From assembly GCA_934169925.1 (NCBI GenBank), contig CAKPOO010000004.1, positions 62,001 through 126,000 of the forward strand: DNA of 64,000 bases, given 5' to 3'. This DNA comes from an uncultured Clostridia bacterium. GTDB lineage: Bacteria; Bacillota; Clostridia; TANB77; CAG-465. Made by a program: the position numbers and the translations under genes. This document shows positions 31,979 through 40,965 of this stretch, in pieces (within the stretch, counting starts at the first letter, position 1; the number at the start of each line of letters is the position of its first letter). The notes beneath the pieces are model-generated. The model was not told the DNA's origin, ran no database searches, and was given only the letters and a program-made list of their open reading frames with translations.

Positions 31979-33549
31979 TTGTTAATTAAAACCTTTTCTA
32001 TTTTATCTTCACTACTAAAGTTAGAATAAAAAGTAAAATTATTATTATATAAATAATCAGATAATTTATCTATTTTAAACTCAAGCTTATCATTTTCATA
32101 TATAAATTTCACAATATTAGGTTCTTTAATTCTATTTCCAACACTTGAAAAATCTATATTAAAAAATTCAATATTTTTATCCCTTAAAGTATTCCAATCT
32201 TCTATGGTATTATTAAATTTTTCATTTACATTAATTTTAAAAACAAAATACTTTTCATTTTCAAAATATAATTCATACTCATTTTTAGCCAATTTATTAT
32301 CATTTATATACACCTCAAGTTTAGAAAAATCATTTATACTCTTTTTGTTAATTCTAAATAACAAATTTCTTTTTCCTTCGATTATACCTAATGAATTATT
32401 TACTGTATTATTTGTCACAAATAAATTTTTAACATATTTTTCTCCATTGTAAACATCTAACACTCTACATTCTGAATTTTCAATCATTTTTGGAACTTCT
32501 TTTTTGGGAGTTATATGTACTTTTATATCTTTTTGAATTTCAGATTTTAATAATCCATCTACTATAAACTCTGTATATAAATAACTTACAACTTTAACAT
32601 CAATTATATCCCCGTCTACATATTCATTTCTATCTATTTTAAAAGTCTTATTTTTTGTAACTTCATCTGTTTTACTTGAAGAAATTTCATCTATTAATAC
32701 ACCATCTATATATAACTTAGAATTAATTTCTTTAATATATTCTTTTTTAGCATAATCATTTAAATTAATAGCCTTAGCACCAAACGAAACATTTATTATT
32801 TTATAATCTTCATCTTCAAGAATATCTAAATTATCATCAATATTTAGCGTAGAAATAGTGCTAGCACTAGCTGCCATTGGTTTTGTAGACATAGTAGCTA
32901 CACCATAATACCCACTTGGCGTTATTCTTCTTACTGTTACTATCCCATTTGTTTTCCAAGTTGAAGCCGTATTTAGCATCACTTTATCAAGACCTATTGA
33001 GCTTGCTGAGATATTATATTCTTTTAAATTATATGGATCTATTGTATTGTTTGCATAATCAATAGTATCAAATAGCAATTTTGTTGTTTTCATATAATCT
33101 TTTTGTTCTTGGTATTTAAATTTTGATATATCATCCCAAGATTCTAAAGCTCCTTGAACTCCTGTAAAATTCCAATTATCGGGTGTTGTTTCTGGAATTT
33201 TATCAACAGGAAAATAAACATTATATACAAGACCTCCAGAAAAATTAAATCCTAAAATGTTATATTCACCTGTAACTCCATTATTTGAATCTTTTCCATT
33301 ATTAACACTTTTAAACCTTTGATCAGAAGTATATGCATATACATCTAAAGGATTTCCATAAACAAAAACATTATATTTATAATAAAACTCTTCATTTATG
33401 CTTTTGCCTATAGCATTATATTCTGGTATACCTATTGTATCTAGACAAAATCTAAAATCATCACTTAGAGCAAAAAGATTTGATTTAAAACTCATTATAA
33501 CAATTACAAAAAACAACAAAGATAAAACTTTAAACCTCTTATTTTTCAT
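31963..33549 (-). CDS. Large secreted protein of the Tad-like operon (528 aa)
   Basis: A 528-residue exported protein with a cleavable-looking signal (KNKRFKVLSLLFFVIVIMSF) ending near SNLFALS. The body has no obvious catalytic motif; it is rich in beta-type segments and asparagine. The middle, about 240-350, has repeated extracellular-type modules with short aspartate-rich turns. It is the largest gene of the operon and sits where tip proteins or surface subunits often lie, so an adhesin or pilus-associated role is plausible. I do not recognise its family. The ATG at 33549, behind GAGGTG, is preferred to the upstream GTG. Confidence 0.6.
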   Translation of the reverse strand: MKNKRFKVLSLLFFVIVIMSFKSNLFALSDDFRFCLDTIGIPEYNAIGKSINEEFYYKYNVFVYGNPLDVYAYTSDQRFKSVNNGKDSNNGVTGEYNILGFNFSGGLVYNVYFPVDKIPETTPDNWNFTGVQGALESWDDISKFKYQEQKDYMKTTKLLFDTIDYANNTIDPYNLKEYNISASSIGLDKVMLNTASTWKTNGIVTVRRITPSGYYGVATMSTKPMAASASTISTLNIDDNLDILEDEDYKIINVSFGAKAINLNDYAKKEYIKEINSKLYIDGVLIDEISSSKTDEVTKNKTFKIDRNEYVDGDIIDVKVVSYLYTEFIVDGLLKSEIQKDIKVHITPKKEVPKMIENSECRVLDVYNGEKYVKNLFVTNNTVNNSLGIIEGKRNLLFRINKKSINDFSKLEVYINDNKLAKNEYELYFENEKYFVFKINVNEKFNNTIEDWNTLRDKNIEFFNIDFSSVGNRIKEPNIVKFIYENDKLEFKIDKLSDYLYNNNFTFYSNFSSEDKIEKVLINKWLEN

Positions 33550-33556
33550 AATCACC

Positions 33557-34177
33557 TCAATTTACAACTATTTTTAACATATCATCTTGAACTTGAATAG
33601 TTATTTTTACACTTTTTATCTGTATATCTTGCTTTTCATTTGTATTATCTTTCTTTATATTTTTAGCTTTTGTATATTCTTCCTTTATCAAATTTTCTAA
33701 AAAAAGTTTATCTGTTTTTTCTATATAACCAGTATTATCTTTATTTTTTAAATCTATTATTTCATATATAAAATTCATAATTTCATTAAAATATTCATCT
33801 TGTATAATAATATTTTCTTTAGTTATTTCATAGTTTTTAAATAATTTATTCATATAAATATCAATGTGATAATCACTGCCTACTTTTTCATTAAAATCAA
33901 TTTTTACATCATAAAAATTATTTTTTAGTTCTTTTTCATTTTTACCTATGTAAAACGATTGATTTTCTTCATCAAAAAAAACATACCTATCTTTAAAATT
34001 TAATAATTTTTTTATTTCATAAACATTTACACTATTTTTTAAATCATCATTTTTCAAATTATTTTTATTATCATTTTTTATATTTCTAAAATATAAAAAT
34101 ATTGAAGATATCAATATAGTTAAAACAATAATTATAAACACAAAAATAAAACAGCTACTCCTTTTTATTTTTTTCAT
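33557..34177 (-). CDS. Membrane-anchored hypothetical protein (Tad-like operon)
   Basis: A 206-residue protein with one N-terminal span (about 8-30) and a lysine- and asparagine-rich extracellular domain. No motif is recognised. It overlaps the upstream 117-residue gene by 23 bases and precedes the large secreted protein by one base, so it belongs to the same apparatus. It may be an assembly or anchoring component. Confidence 0.55.
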   Translation of the reverse strand: MKKIKRSSCFIFVFIIIVLTILISSIFLYFRNIKNDNKNNLKNDDLKNSVNVYEIKKLLNFKDRYVFFDEENQSFYIGKNEKELKNNFYDVKIDFNEKVGSDYHIDIYMNKLFKNYEITKENIIIQDEYFNEIMNFIYEIIDLKNKDNTGYIEKTDKLFLENLIKEEYTKAKNIKKDNTNEKQDIQIKSVKITIQVQDDMLKIVVN

Positions 34178-34508
34178 ATACTTTTTCTATCCTATCGCAT
34201 ATAACCTTGTCTGTGCTATTTAAAAATCCTACATTTTCAGAATATTTTATACATTCCATAATATACTCTTTATTTAATTTATTTGTTAAAATAATAACAT
34301 TATCTTTGAATTTATATTTTTCCTTATATTTTTTTATTTCTTCTATACTATTTGTAAGTATCAAATAAATATCGTATTTAGATTTTGATGTGGATTTTAG
34401 ATATATTTTCATTTCTTTACCACTATTTTCTATATATTGTTTTAAATTATTTATAATATTTGATACATTTTCACTTTTAGTATCATAAGCTGCAAGTACA
34501 TTTATCAT
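34155..34508 (-). CDS. Small cytoplasmic protein, possibly receiver-like (Tad-like operon)
   Basis: A 117-residue soluble protein starting MINVLAAYDTKSENVSNIIN. Alternating strands and helices (YDIYLILTN, DNVIILTNK) resemble a receiver-like or CpaE/TadZ N-terminal fold, but the phospho-acceptor pattern is not clear and there is no P-loop. In Tad loci a TadZ protein localises the machine; this could be a reduced counterpart. Highly tentative. Confidence 0.5.
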   Translation of the reverse strand: MINVLAAYDTKSENVSNIINNLKQYIENSGKEMKIYLKSTSKSKYDIYLILTNSIEEIKKYKEKYKFKDNVIILTNKLNKEYIMECIKYSENVGFLNSTDKVICDRIEKVYEKNKKE

Positions 34509-34516
34509 TATTTCAC

Positions 34517-35212
34517 CTACTTTACTATGACTACACTAAAATCGCCATATTGTTTTAAATTTTCTATAATCATTGCTGTATCCTTATCAATTTTTATTAA
34601 TACTGTATCTATCAACTTTTCATCTTGAGTTAAATTGTTATAACTTTTAGAAATATCTACACCATTTTTGTTATATATGCCTTTGATATCCACATTTTCC
34701 ACAACATTTAAGGTTATATAGCTAGTAGCACCACTTTTTGAACTAACTATACTACTTTTTTCTAACTTACTGACTACATCATATGCATATTCAGATTTTC
34801 CTGTATAAATTAAATTTATAATACTACCTTTTTTTATTTGATATGAAGCTAAATTTTCAGAATTTTTTAAATTTATTGACATTAAAACTTCATTATTTTC
34901 AACTAAAATAAATTCACTATCATCTAAAAAATCACTATTTTTTAATAGATTTCCTTTTTTTACATTTTCATTTAAAGTACAATTTTTTATACTACTAAAC
35001 TCTGTTATATACTGATCTTTCACATTATTATTTACAAGCGCTAACTTAGTAACCATATTTTCATTTATTTTAATTCCTTTTTCAAAATCTTCATTAAAAA
35101 CATACACATATTCTATCTTCTTGTTATAATTAAAGTAATTATACAAAGACTTAACCATAAAAAATAATCCAAAAGCTATTAATATAACAATAAAATATTT
35201 TCTATATTTCAT
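34517..35212 (-). CDS. CpaB/RcpC-like SAF-domain pilus assembly protein
   Basis: A 231-residue protein with one N-terminal span (about 6-27) and a SAF-like domain (VFNEDFEKGIKINENMVTKL), followed by a C-terminal part resembling the RcpC/CpaB periplasmic region. In Tad systems CpaB supports pilus assembly at the outer face. The start ATG overlaps the pilin stop as TAATG (35210-35214). The upstream in-frame codons lie within the pilin gene and are not used. Confidence 0.7.
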   Translation of the reverse strand: MKYRKYFIVILIAFGLFFMVKSLYNYFNYNKKIEYVYVFNEDFEKGIKINENMVTKLALVNNNVKDQYITEFSSIKNCTLNENVKKGNLLKNSDFLDDSEFILVENNEVLMSINLKNSENLASYQIKKGSIINLIYTGKSEYAYDVVSKLEKSSIVSSKSGATSYITLNVVENVDIKGIYNKNGVDISKSYNNLTQDEKLIDTVLIKIDKDTAMIIENLKQYGDFSVVIVK

Positions 35213-35424
35213 TAAAATCCCATATTGATCAAAGATGAAGTAAACCAACCTGAAATAGATGCAAGTGTGTTAGTAATTAAGCCTTGAATTGCTGGGAAAA
35301 ATATAGTAACTATAACTACTGCAAGTACTGCAATTAAAAGCAAAGTTTCTGCTGTAGCAATACCCTTTTTATTTTTTAATTTTTTATTTTTTTTAATTAT
35401 TTTTTCTTTTTTATCCTTTTTCAT
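35212..35424 (-). CDS. Flp-type pilin
   Basis: A 70-residue pilin precursor with a basic leader of about 20 residues ending KNKKG. The mature part begins IATAETLLLIAVLAVVIVTI, with glutamate at +5, matching the prepilin peptidase site G-x4-E. The long hydrophobic helix and short polar tail fit class IVb (Flp) pilins. It lies second in the operon and should be the major subunit. No prepilin peptidase gene is in the window. Confidence 0.8.
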   Translation of the reverse strand: MKKDKKEKIIKKNKKLKNKKGIATAETLLLIAVLAVVIVTIFFPAIQGLITNTLASISGWFTSSLINMGF

Positions 35425-35444
35425 TTTTCTCCTTTCTAAAAAAA

Positions 35445-36278
35445 TTACTTAAACATAATCTCAAAATTACTAATAATTTGGTTTAGTATTGGATACATCA
35501 TAAGAAGTAATGTATTTAGTAACACTACAAAAATAACAATTATTAATAATAATGATTTTTTTGACATTTTAAATTTAACAAATTTAAAATATGAAAGTTC
35601 CAAAGAATCTAAAAAATTTTCTAACATTTTAATTATATTTCCATTTTTTTGATTTTGTATTAAAATAGATAAAAACATATTTAATTCATAAGAGTTGAAT
35701 TTTTCTTTTAAAATTTGTGATGCACTTTCTATATTAAAATTATACAATTGATAATTTGATACAAAAGTTGCATATTCATTTTTGAATCTATTATATTTTA
35801 CAGAATTAATTGATAATTTTAACGAATCATATAAAGATAAATTTGCAGACAATGATAGAATTAAATTTTGAACAATGTTTCCAATTTCATTTATTAAATA
35901 AATAGACTCTTGTTTTACATATGCTTTTATAACAATATCTGGTAACAAGAAAAAAAGAATAAAAATAATAATTGATGCAAAAATATTATGATAATTAATT
36001 AAAATAAATAAGAATAAAAAGCTAGATATAATATATTTTATAACTATATATCTTTTCAAACTAAATCCATACGGATAACCTAAATTAAATAAATATCTAG
36101 ATTTTTGATTAAATCCCATTTTAAATATTAGATCTTCTTTTTTTAATTCTTTGGAATTACTATCAATAACATATTTACGTTTTAGTAAAACACTAAAATA
36201 CATAACCATGTTATACGATAATATTAAAGAAAATAAAATTAATATTATTTCCTCATAAATATAATCACCTCCTTGCAT
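35445..36278 (-). CDS. TadC/TadB-like inner-membrane assembly protein (T2SF domain)
   Basis: A 277-residue membrane protein with two N-terminal spans, a cytoplasmic helical domain and C-terminal spans. The T2SF-type pattern is seen in LINEIGNIVQNLILSLSANL and SYELNMFLSILIQNQKNGNI. Such proteins recruit the pilus ATPase. The annotated ATG has no ribosome site of its own; GGAGGTG lies within its codons 3-5, so initiation at an ATT six codons in is possible. It is the first gene of the operon, and neither a second Tad platform protein nor TadA precedes it. Confidence 0.75.
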   Translation of the reverse strand: MQGGDYIYEEIILILFSLILSYNMVMYFSVLLKRKYVIDSNSKELKKEDLIFKMGFNQKSRYLFNLGYPYGFSLKRYIVIKYIISSFLFLFILINYHNIFASIIIFILFFLLPDIVIKAYVKQESIYLINEIGNIVQNLILSLSANLSLYDSLKLSINSVKYNRFKNEYATFVSNYQLYNFNIESASQILKEKFNSYELNMFLSILIQNQKNGNIIKMLENFLDSLELSYFKFVKFKMSKKSLLLIIVIFVVLLNTLLLMMYPILNQIISNFEIMFK

Positions 36279-36417
36279 AAAAAATATATCATCTGCTCCT
36301 TATTACGTCAAGAAAATTCCATCGCGTAATTCGACAAAAATAAAAAGATTTAATCTAAACTTTGTTTATTGATAATTAATTATTTATTTGATATAATCAC
36401 AATTGGTGATGAGATAA

Positions 36418-37449
36418 ATGGGAAATGAAGACTATGAAAAAATTACAAGTGCTAATATTATGATAATAGATGAAGATGTTAATATGATGGAAGTTTTATC
36501 TGCCGTTTTGAAAAAATATGGTCATGTTGTTAAAGCGTATACAGAACCAATATCTGCAATTGAAGAATTAAAATCTCAAAAATATGATATTTTAATAGTT
36601 AATTACTTAATGTCTACTGTAAACGGAGATAAAATAATTGAGCTTGTAAGAGAATTTGATAAAGAAATTTATATAATTCTTATGTCTATGCATAAAGATC
36701 TAGCTCTTTCTATGGATGATATGCGTAACTTAGATATACAAGCTTACTTTGAAAAAAGTTCAAGATTTGACCAACTAGTTATGTTTGTACAAGGTGGTAT
36801 TAAATATATTGAACAACTTAAAAATATAAAAAAAATGAACTTGCAATTAGAACACTATTTAGTTGATTTTGCATCTATATTACTAAAAACTATAGAAGCA
36901 AAAGACCACTTTACAGAAGAACATTCATATAGAGTTTCTAATATGTGTGCTTTATTTGCAGACTACATAAATCTTACACCTAAAGAAAAAAATGATTTAG
37001 TAACAGCTGCTAAATTCCATGATGTAGGAAAAATAGGAGTACCCGATTCTGTGTTAATGAAAGAAGGTAAATTAACAAATGAAGAATATGAAACCATGAA
37101 ATTACATACTGTCATTGGTGCAAGCATTTTCTCTACCTCTGATATTTTTAAAGATGTTACTCCAATTATAAAAGGACATCATGAAAGAGTTGATGGAAAA
37201 GGTTATCCTGATAAATTAAAATCAGATCAAATTTCAAAATTAACAAAAATGCTTACTTTATGTGATTCTTTTGATGCAATTGTTTCTAAAAGAGTATATA
37301 AAGATGCAAAAAGTGTTGAAGATGCATTAAAAGAAATAGATAAAAATTCAGGTAAACAATTTGATTCATATTTAGCATATAAATTTATAGATATGGTAAA
37401 TGAAAATAGAGAAGTAGTAGACAAAATAATCGAAAAGAAGAAAGAATAA
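36418..37449 (+). CDS. HD-GYP response regulator with a non-phosphorylatable receiver
   Basis: A 343-residue regulator. The receiver (about 13-130) has the acidic pair IDED, but the phospho-acceptor aspartate is replaced by asparagine (N62 in ILIVNYLM). The HD-GYP domain (about 150-340) is complete, with HDVGKIGVP (H201-D202) and HHERVDGKGYP (254-264), the set needed for cyclic di-GMP hydrolysis. It may be a constitutive or protein-controlled phosphodiesterase. It stands divergent from the Tad-like operon, which cyclic di-GMP often controls. It has its own terminator. Confidence 0.85.
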   Translation: MGNEDYEKITSANIMIIDEDVNMMEVLSAVLKKYGHVVKAYTEPISAIEELKSQKYDILIVNYLMSTVNGDKIIELVREFDKEIYIILMSMHKDLALSMDDMRNLDIQAYFEKSSRFDQLVMFVQGGIKYIEQLKNIKKMNLQLEHYLVDFASILLKTIEAKDHFTEEHSYRVSNMCALFADYINLTPKEKNDLVTAAKFHDVGKIGVPDSVLMKEGKLTNEEYETMKLHTVIGASIFSTSDIFKDVTPIIKGHHERVDGKGYPDKLKSDQISKLTKMLTLCDSFDAIVSKRVYKDAKSVEDALKEIDKNSGKQFDSYLAYKFIDMVNENREVVDKIIEKKKE

Positions 37450-37479
37450 AGAGTTTGGTAATTTACTAAACTCTTTTTA
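37449..37479. terminator. Terminator
   Basis: AGAGTTTGGTAA pairs with TTACTAAACTCT, followed by T5; it also faces the gene ending at 37477. Confidence 0.7.
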
Positions 37480-38133
37480 TTCTATATATATAGCTATTGC
37501 TTTTAAAATTTTTTTATCATCTCTTAATTCTCTAGAATTCATCATATACCCAATTACATTTACTTTACATTCCATTTCAGATAACAAATCAATATCTCCT
37601 TGAAGCATATCTTTTTCATACCATATAAAAGTATCATCAATCATGAAAAAAGAATTATTTTTTGTTATAGTTTCTGCACTCAAATCATCTCTATATCTAT
37701 TTACTTTTATATATCCACATAAATTATATATTCTATCTGAATTTTCTTCTCTAGTTAAATTTTGATTTACTTTATCTAGTAAAGTATGATAAAAATTATT
37801 GTTTTTTATTTCAGTAATATCTTCAATATTAAGATATTTTTTTTGTGTTTGAGTGTTATATGAACTAGAACTTCCATAAGACATATCTACTTTTTTTCTA
37901 TTGCCTTTTTCATCTTTACACCCTTCATTTAATTTTTCTTCTTCTTTTTTTTCATCGCAAAAATTCTCATTGCGAAACATATTTTCAACTCCAGGGTTTA
38001 GAGCAAAATTATTATTAGTTGTTGTACTATTAGTAACAGTAAATTCAAAAACATTTATATCAAAATCCACAGTTGTTATTGTTGAAAAAAGTCTTTTTAA
38101 AAATTCTTTATCCAAATACATGTAATATCTCAT
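37477..38133 (-). CDS. Hypothetical protein (218 aa)
   Basis: A soluble 218-residue protein. It begins MRYYMYLDKEFLKRLFSTIT and has a low-complexity, acidic and serine/asparagine-rich middle (about 65-105). The C-terminal half ends with an alternating strand-helix segment (VNVIGYMMNSRELRDDKKI). No family is recognised. The transcript is probably one gene and meets the terminator of the HD-GYP regulator at its end. GAGGGG precedes the ATG. Confidence 0.6.
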   Translation of the reverse strand: MRYYMYLDKEFLKRLFSTITTVDFDINVFEFTVTNSTTTNNNFALNPGVENMFRNENFCDEKKEEEKLNEGCKDEKGNRKKVDMSYGSSSSYNTQTQKKYLNIEDITEIKNNNFYHTLLDKVNQNLTREENSDRIYNLCGYIKVNRYRDDLSAETITKNNSFFMIDDTFIWYEKDMLQGDIDLLSEMECKVNVIGYMMNSRELRDDKKILKAIAIYIE

Positions 38134-38196
38134 TTTTCCCCTCTAAAACATACACTATCTTCTATTATTATATTTTAAAAATTTATTTATATTAAA

Positions 38197-38784
38197 CTAT
38201 ATGCATATATCATTTTCAATATTTAAAAATTTACTTTCTCCTATACCTGGTACATTCATTATATCTTCTATACTTTGAAAACTTTGTTCCTTTCTATAAT
38301 TAATTATCTTTTGTGCAGTTTGTTCTCCTATTCCATCTAATGTTTTTAATTCTTCTAATGTTGCAGTATTAATATTTATTTTATCTTTTTCTAAATTATT
38401 TTCTTCATTTTCAATATTTTCTGTTTCATCTTTTTTTGCTAAAATATTTATCATATCTGAATCACTTAATTTCTTAGATAAATTAAGACTAGATACATCT
38501 GCATCTTGTGTAACTCCACCACATAAATCTAGCAACTGATACAGCCTTGAACCTGAATCTAAATAATATACGCCAGGATTTTTTACACAACCTATAACAT
38601 ACACAGCAATATCATTTGAATCTTTTGAACTTATTTTACTTACACTCATTCTATCATTTTTATCGCTCATTTGTATAAAAATAGAAATTGACGAAATAAT
38701 TATTATTGAAAAGCAAAATGCTATAGTTTTATTTTTTATTATTAATTTTTTTATATCATTTAATTTTGAAAAAAATTTTTTCAT
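38197..38784 (-). CDS. comEA: ComEA-like competence DNA-binding protein
   Basis: A 195-residue membrane-anchored protein with one N-terminal span (about 20-38), an SLBB domain (IAVYVIGCVKNPGVYYLDSG), a low-complexity linker and a C-terminal pair of helix-hairpin-helix motifs (GIGEQTAQKIINYR, VPGIGESKFLNIE). In competent Gram-positives ComEA binds incoming DNA at the cell surface. comEB/comEC are not adjacent; the gene stands alone, divergent from the dacF-like gene. Confidence 0.88.
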   Translation of the reverse strand: MKKFFSKLNDIKKLIIKNKTIAFCFSIIIISSISIFIQMSDKNDRMSVSKISSKDSNDIAVYVIGCVKNPGVYYLDSGSRLYQLLDLCGGVTQDADVSSLNLSKKLSDSDMINILAKKDETENIENEENNLEKDKININTATLEELKTLDGIGEQTAQKIINYRKEQSFQSIEDIMNVPGIGESKFLNIENDICI

Positions 38785-38861
38785 TTTATCACTCCTTTTT
38801 CATAATTTTTGTATATTTTTTATATAATACTTAATAAATATTATCAGAGGTTACTTCTTAT

Positions 38862-40244
38862 ATGAAAATATTAAATTTTTTATTTTTTACATGTATTTGT
38901 ATACTCATACCTTTTAGTTTTTCGTTTGTTTATGCAAATAATGATTATACAAATTTTGATAACGAACTTTACTGTATGAGCGATATTGCAATGGATTTAG
39001 AAACAGAAGATATACTTTATTCCAAAAATGAGGATTTAAAAATCTATCCAGCAAGTACTACAAAAATATTAACTGCTTTAATTGTAATTGAAAATTTAGA
39101 TCTCGAAAAAAAAGTCATAATTACAAAAGATGAAGTAGATATGATTCCATATAACAGCTCTGTTATGGGGATTAAAACAGGAGAAATCTTTTCAGTAGAA
39201 CAGTTATTATATGGACTATTATTACCTAGTGGAAATGATGCTGCCATAGTGCTTGCAAAAGAAACAGCCGGAAATGTTGAAAATTTTGTAAATTTAATGA
39301 ATGAAAAATGTAGTAAACTTGGTCTTACAAACACACATTTTTGCAATCCACATGGATATCATGATGAAAATCACTACTCAACGGCAAAAGATATGGCAAA
39401 ATTATTTAAAACTTGTATGCAAAACGATGTTTTTGTAAAAATTATTTCTTCACTTTCATACAAGATTGAAAAAACAAATCTAAGTGACGAAAAAATATTA
39501 GTTAATTCAGCTAAAATACTAAATCCATCATATTCTGGAATATATAATAAATATATAAAAGGTGGAAAAACTGGATATACTATAGAAGCTAATGGGACAT
39601 TTATTGGATATGCTCAAAAAGAAAACAAAAAAATAATAATAGGATGTTTTAATGGATTGCAAAATATAAATGGATATCAAGGAAGATTTTTAGATGCAAC
39701 AAAATTAACAGATTATATTTTTAAAAACTATGATACTACTACTTTAGTAGAAAAAAATTCTTTGTGTCTTAAAATACCAGATAAATATAAAAAATTAGCA
39801 TATACAGTAACACTAAATGATGATATAAACGTTTTAAAAAATATAAATGATACAAAATATGAAAATTTTTCATATGATATAAATATTGATTTTAATAAAA
39901 TTGATAATGTAGCAAACAATATTGAAAGTACTGATTTTAATAATGTAGAATGTGGTTTTATTACTTTCTTTTTAAATAAAGATAATCAAACTTTAAGTAT
40001 CAAGAAAAAGTTATACTTAACCAAAATAGAAATTCAAAAAAATAATACAGTATTCTTATCAATTTTTTATGTTTCTATTATTCTAATAATCTTAATTTAT
40101 ACAATAATAAAATTAAAAAAAATATTTAGAGTTAAACATAATGAAAAAAATTATATAAAAAATATTGAAAGTAAAAAACATCAAAAGATAAAAAAATCCT
40201 CTTCAAAAATGATAAAATCAATAGAAAAATATGTAAGATTCTAA
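38862..40244 (+). CDS. Serine D-Ala-D-Ala carboxypeptidase (S11, DacF/PBP5 type)
   Basis: A 460-residue penicillin-binding protein with a signal peptide and a C-terminal membrane span (about 405-425) plus a basic tail. The active-site motifs are SxxK in YPASTTKILTA, SxN in LPSGNDAA and KTG in KGGKTGYT. It removes the terminal D-alanine of wall peptides, limiting cross-links. In spore formers S11 enzymes such as DacF also shape cortex. The ribosome site GAGG is slightly distant. It ends at a strong bidirectional terminator. Confidence 0.88.
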   Translation: MKILNFLFFTCICILIPFSFSFVYANNDYTNFDNELYCMSDIAMDLETEDILYSKNEDLKIYPASTTKILTALIVIENLDLEKKVIITKDEVDMIPYNSSVMGIKTGEIFSVEQLLYGLLLPSGNDAAIVLAKETAGNVENFVNLMNEKCSKLGLTNTHFCNPHGYHDENHYSTAKDMAKLFKTCMQNDVFVKIISSLSYKIEKTNLSDEKILVNSAKILNPSYSGIYNKYIKGGKTGYTIEANGTFIGYAQKENKKIIIGCFNGLQNINGYQGRFLDATKLTDYIFKNYDTTTLVEKNSLCLKIPDKYKKLAYTVTLNDDINVLKNINDTKYENFSYDINIDFNKIDNVANNIESTDFNNVECGFITFFLNKDNQTLSIKKKLYLTKIEIQKNNTVFLSIFYVSIILIILIYTIIKLKKIFRVKHNEKNYIKNIESKKHQKIKKSSSKMIKSIEKYVRF

Positions 40245-40251
40245 TATTATT

Positions 40252-40298
40252 ATGATAAATGTAATCTATAATAAATAGACTACATTTATCATTTTTTA
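40252..40298. terminator. Bidirectional terminator
   Basis: GATAAATGTA (40254-40263) pairs with TACATTTATC (40281-40290), with an inner TCTAT/ATAGA stem; T-rich tails on both sides. Confidence 0.8.
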
Positions 40299-40305
40299 TA
40301 ATTTA

Positions 40306-40956
40306 TTATATTTTAAATTCTCCTTTTAAAACATTAACTATTACATTGTTATCATATACAATTTTTGTAATTTTTGTTTCTTCAATACTATCTTGTAATT
40401 TTGATACAAAAGGTATAAAGCTAACAAAGTATATAATTGAAAAAGCAACCCAGAATTTAAAAATTGTTTTTAAAATATTTGCTACAACGCCACCAATATC
40501 ATTAACAACATTTAATATTGGTAAATCAAAAAATATATTTAAAATCATTGTTAACATATAACAAATAATAAAAACTAAAATAAAAATTCCAACAAAAGAT
40601 ACCGCTTTTAAAATAATATTTGTAATATTTTGTGCTACACTAGTAGACATATCTTCTTGTATTTTATCAACATCAACAAAGTTTTCAACAAAGCTCTTTT
40701 CTTGGCTAGTTTCTGCTTCTTCTGTTTTATTATCAACTTCATCTTGAACTATATTAGAAATTTTTTCTTCAAGCATTGTGCCTACTCCTGATTGCTTTAA
40801 ATAATTAGTTAAAGGTGTTTGTAAGATTAGAGCTGCAATAATTGCAATTACTAAACTAACAACGCTCATTAAAATTCCAACTAATCCTTTTTTAAAACCA
40901 ATAAATCCACTAAGTACAACTAAAGCCACAAAAATTATATCTATTACTACACTCAT
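40306..40956 (-). CDS. CvpA family membrane protein
   Basis: A 216-residue protein of the CvpA family. Four spans are seen, with the conserved start VVLSGFIGFKKGLVGILMSV. An acidic cytoplasmic or extracellular loop (about 75-105) is longer than in E. coli CvpA. CvpA proteins affect envelope function in several bacteria; the role here is unknown. It follows the DUF5711-like gene closely, an arrangement frequent in Clostridia. Confidence 0.8.
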   Translation of the reverse strand: MSVVIDIIFVALVVLSGFIGFKKGLVGILMSVVSLVIAIIAALILQTPLTNYLKQSGVGTMLEEKISNIVQDEVDNKTEEAETSQEKSFVENFVDVDKIQEDMSTSVAQNITNIILKAVSFVGIFILVFIICYMLTMILNIFFDLPILNVVNDIGGVVANILKTIFKFWVAFSIIYFVSFIPFVSKLQDSIEETKITKIVYDNNVIVNVLKGEFKI

Positions 40957-40965
40957 TTTTCCCTC

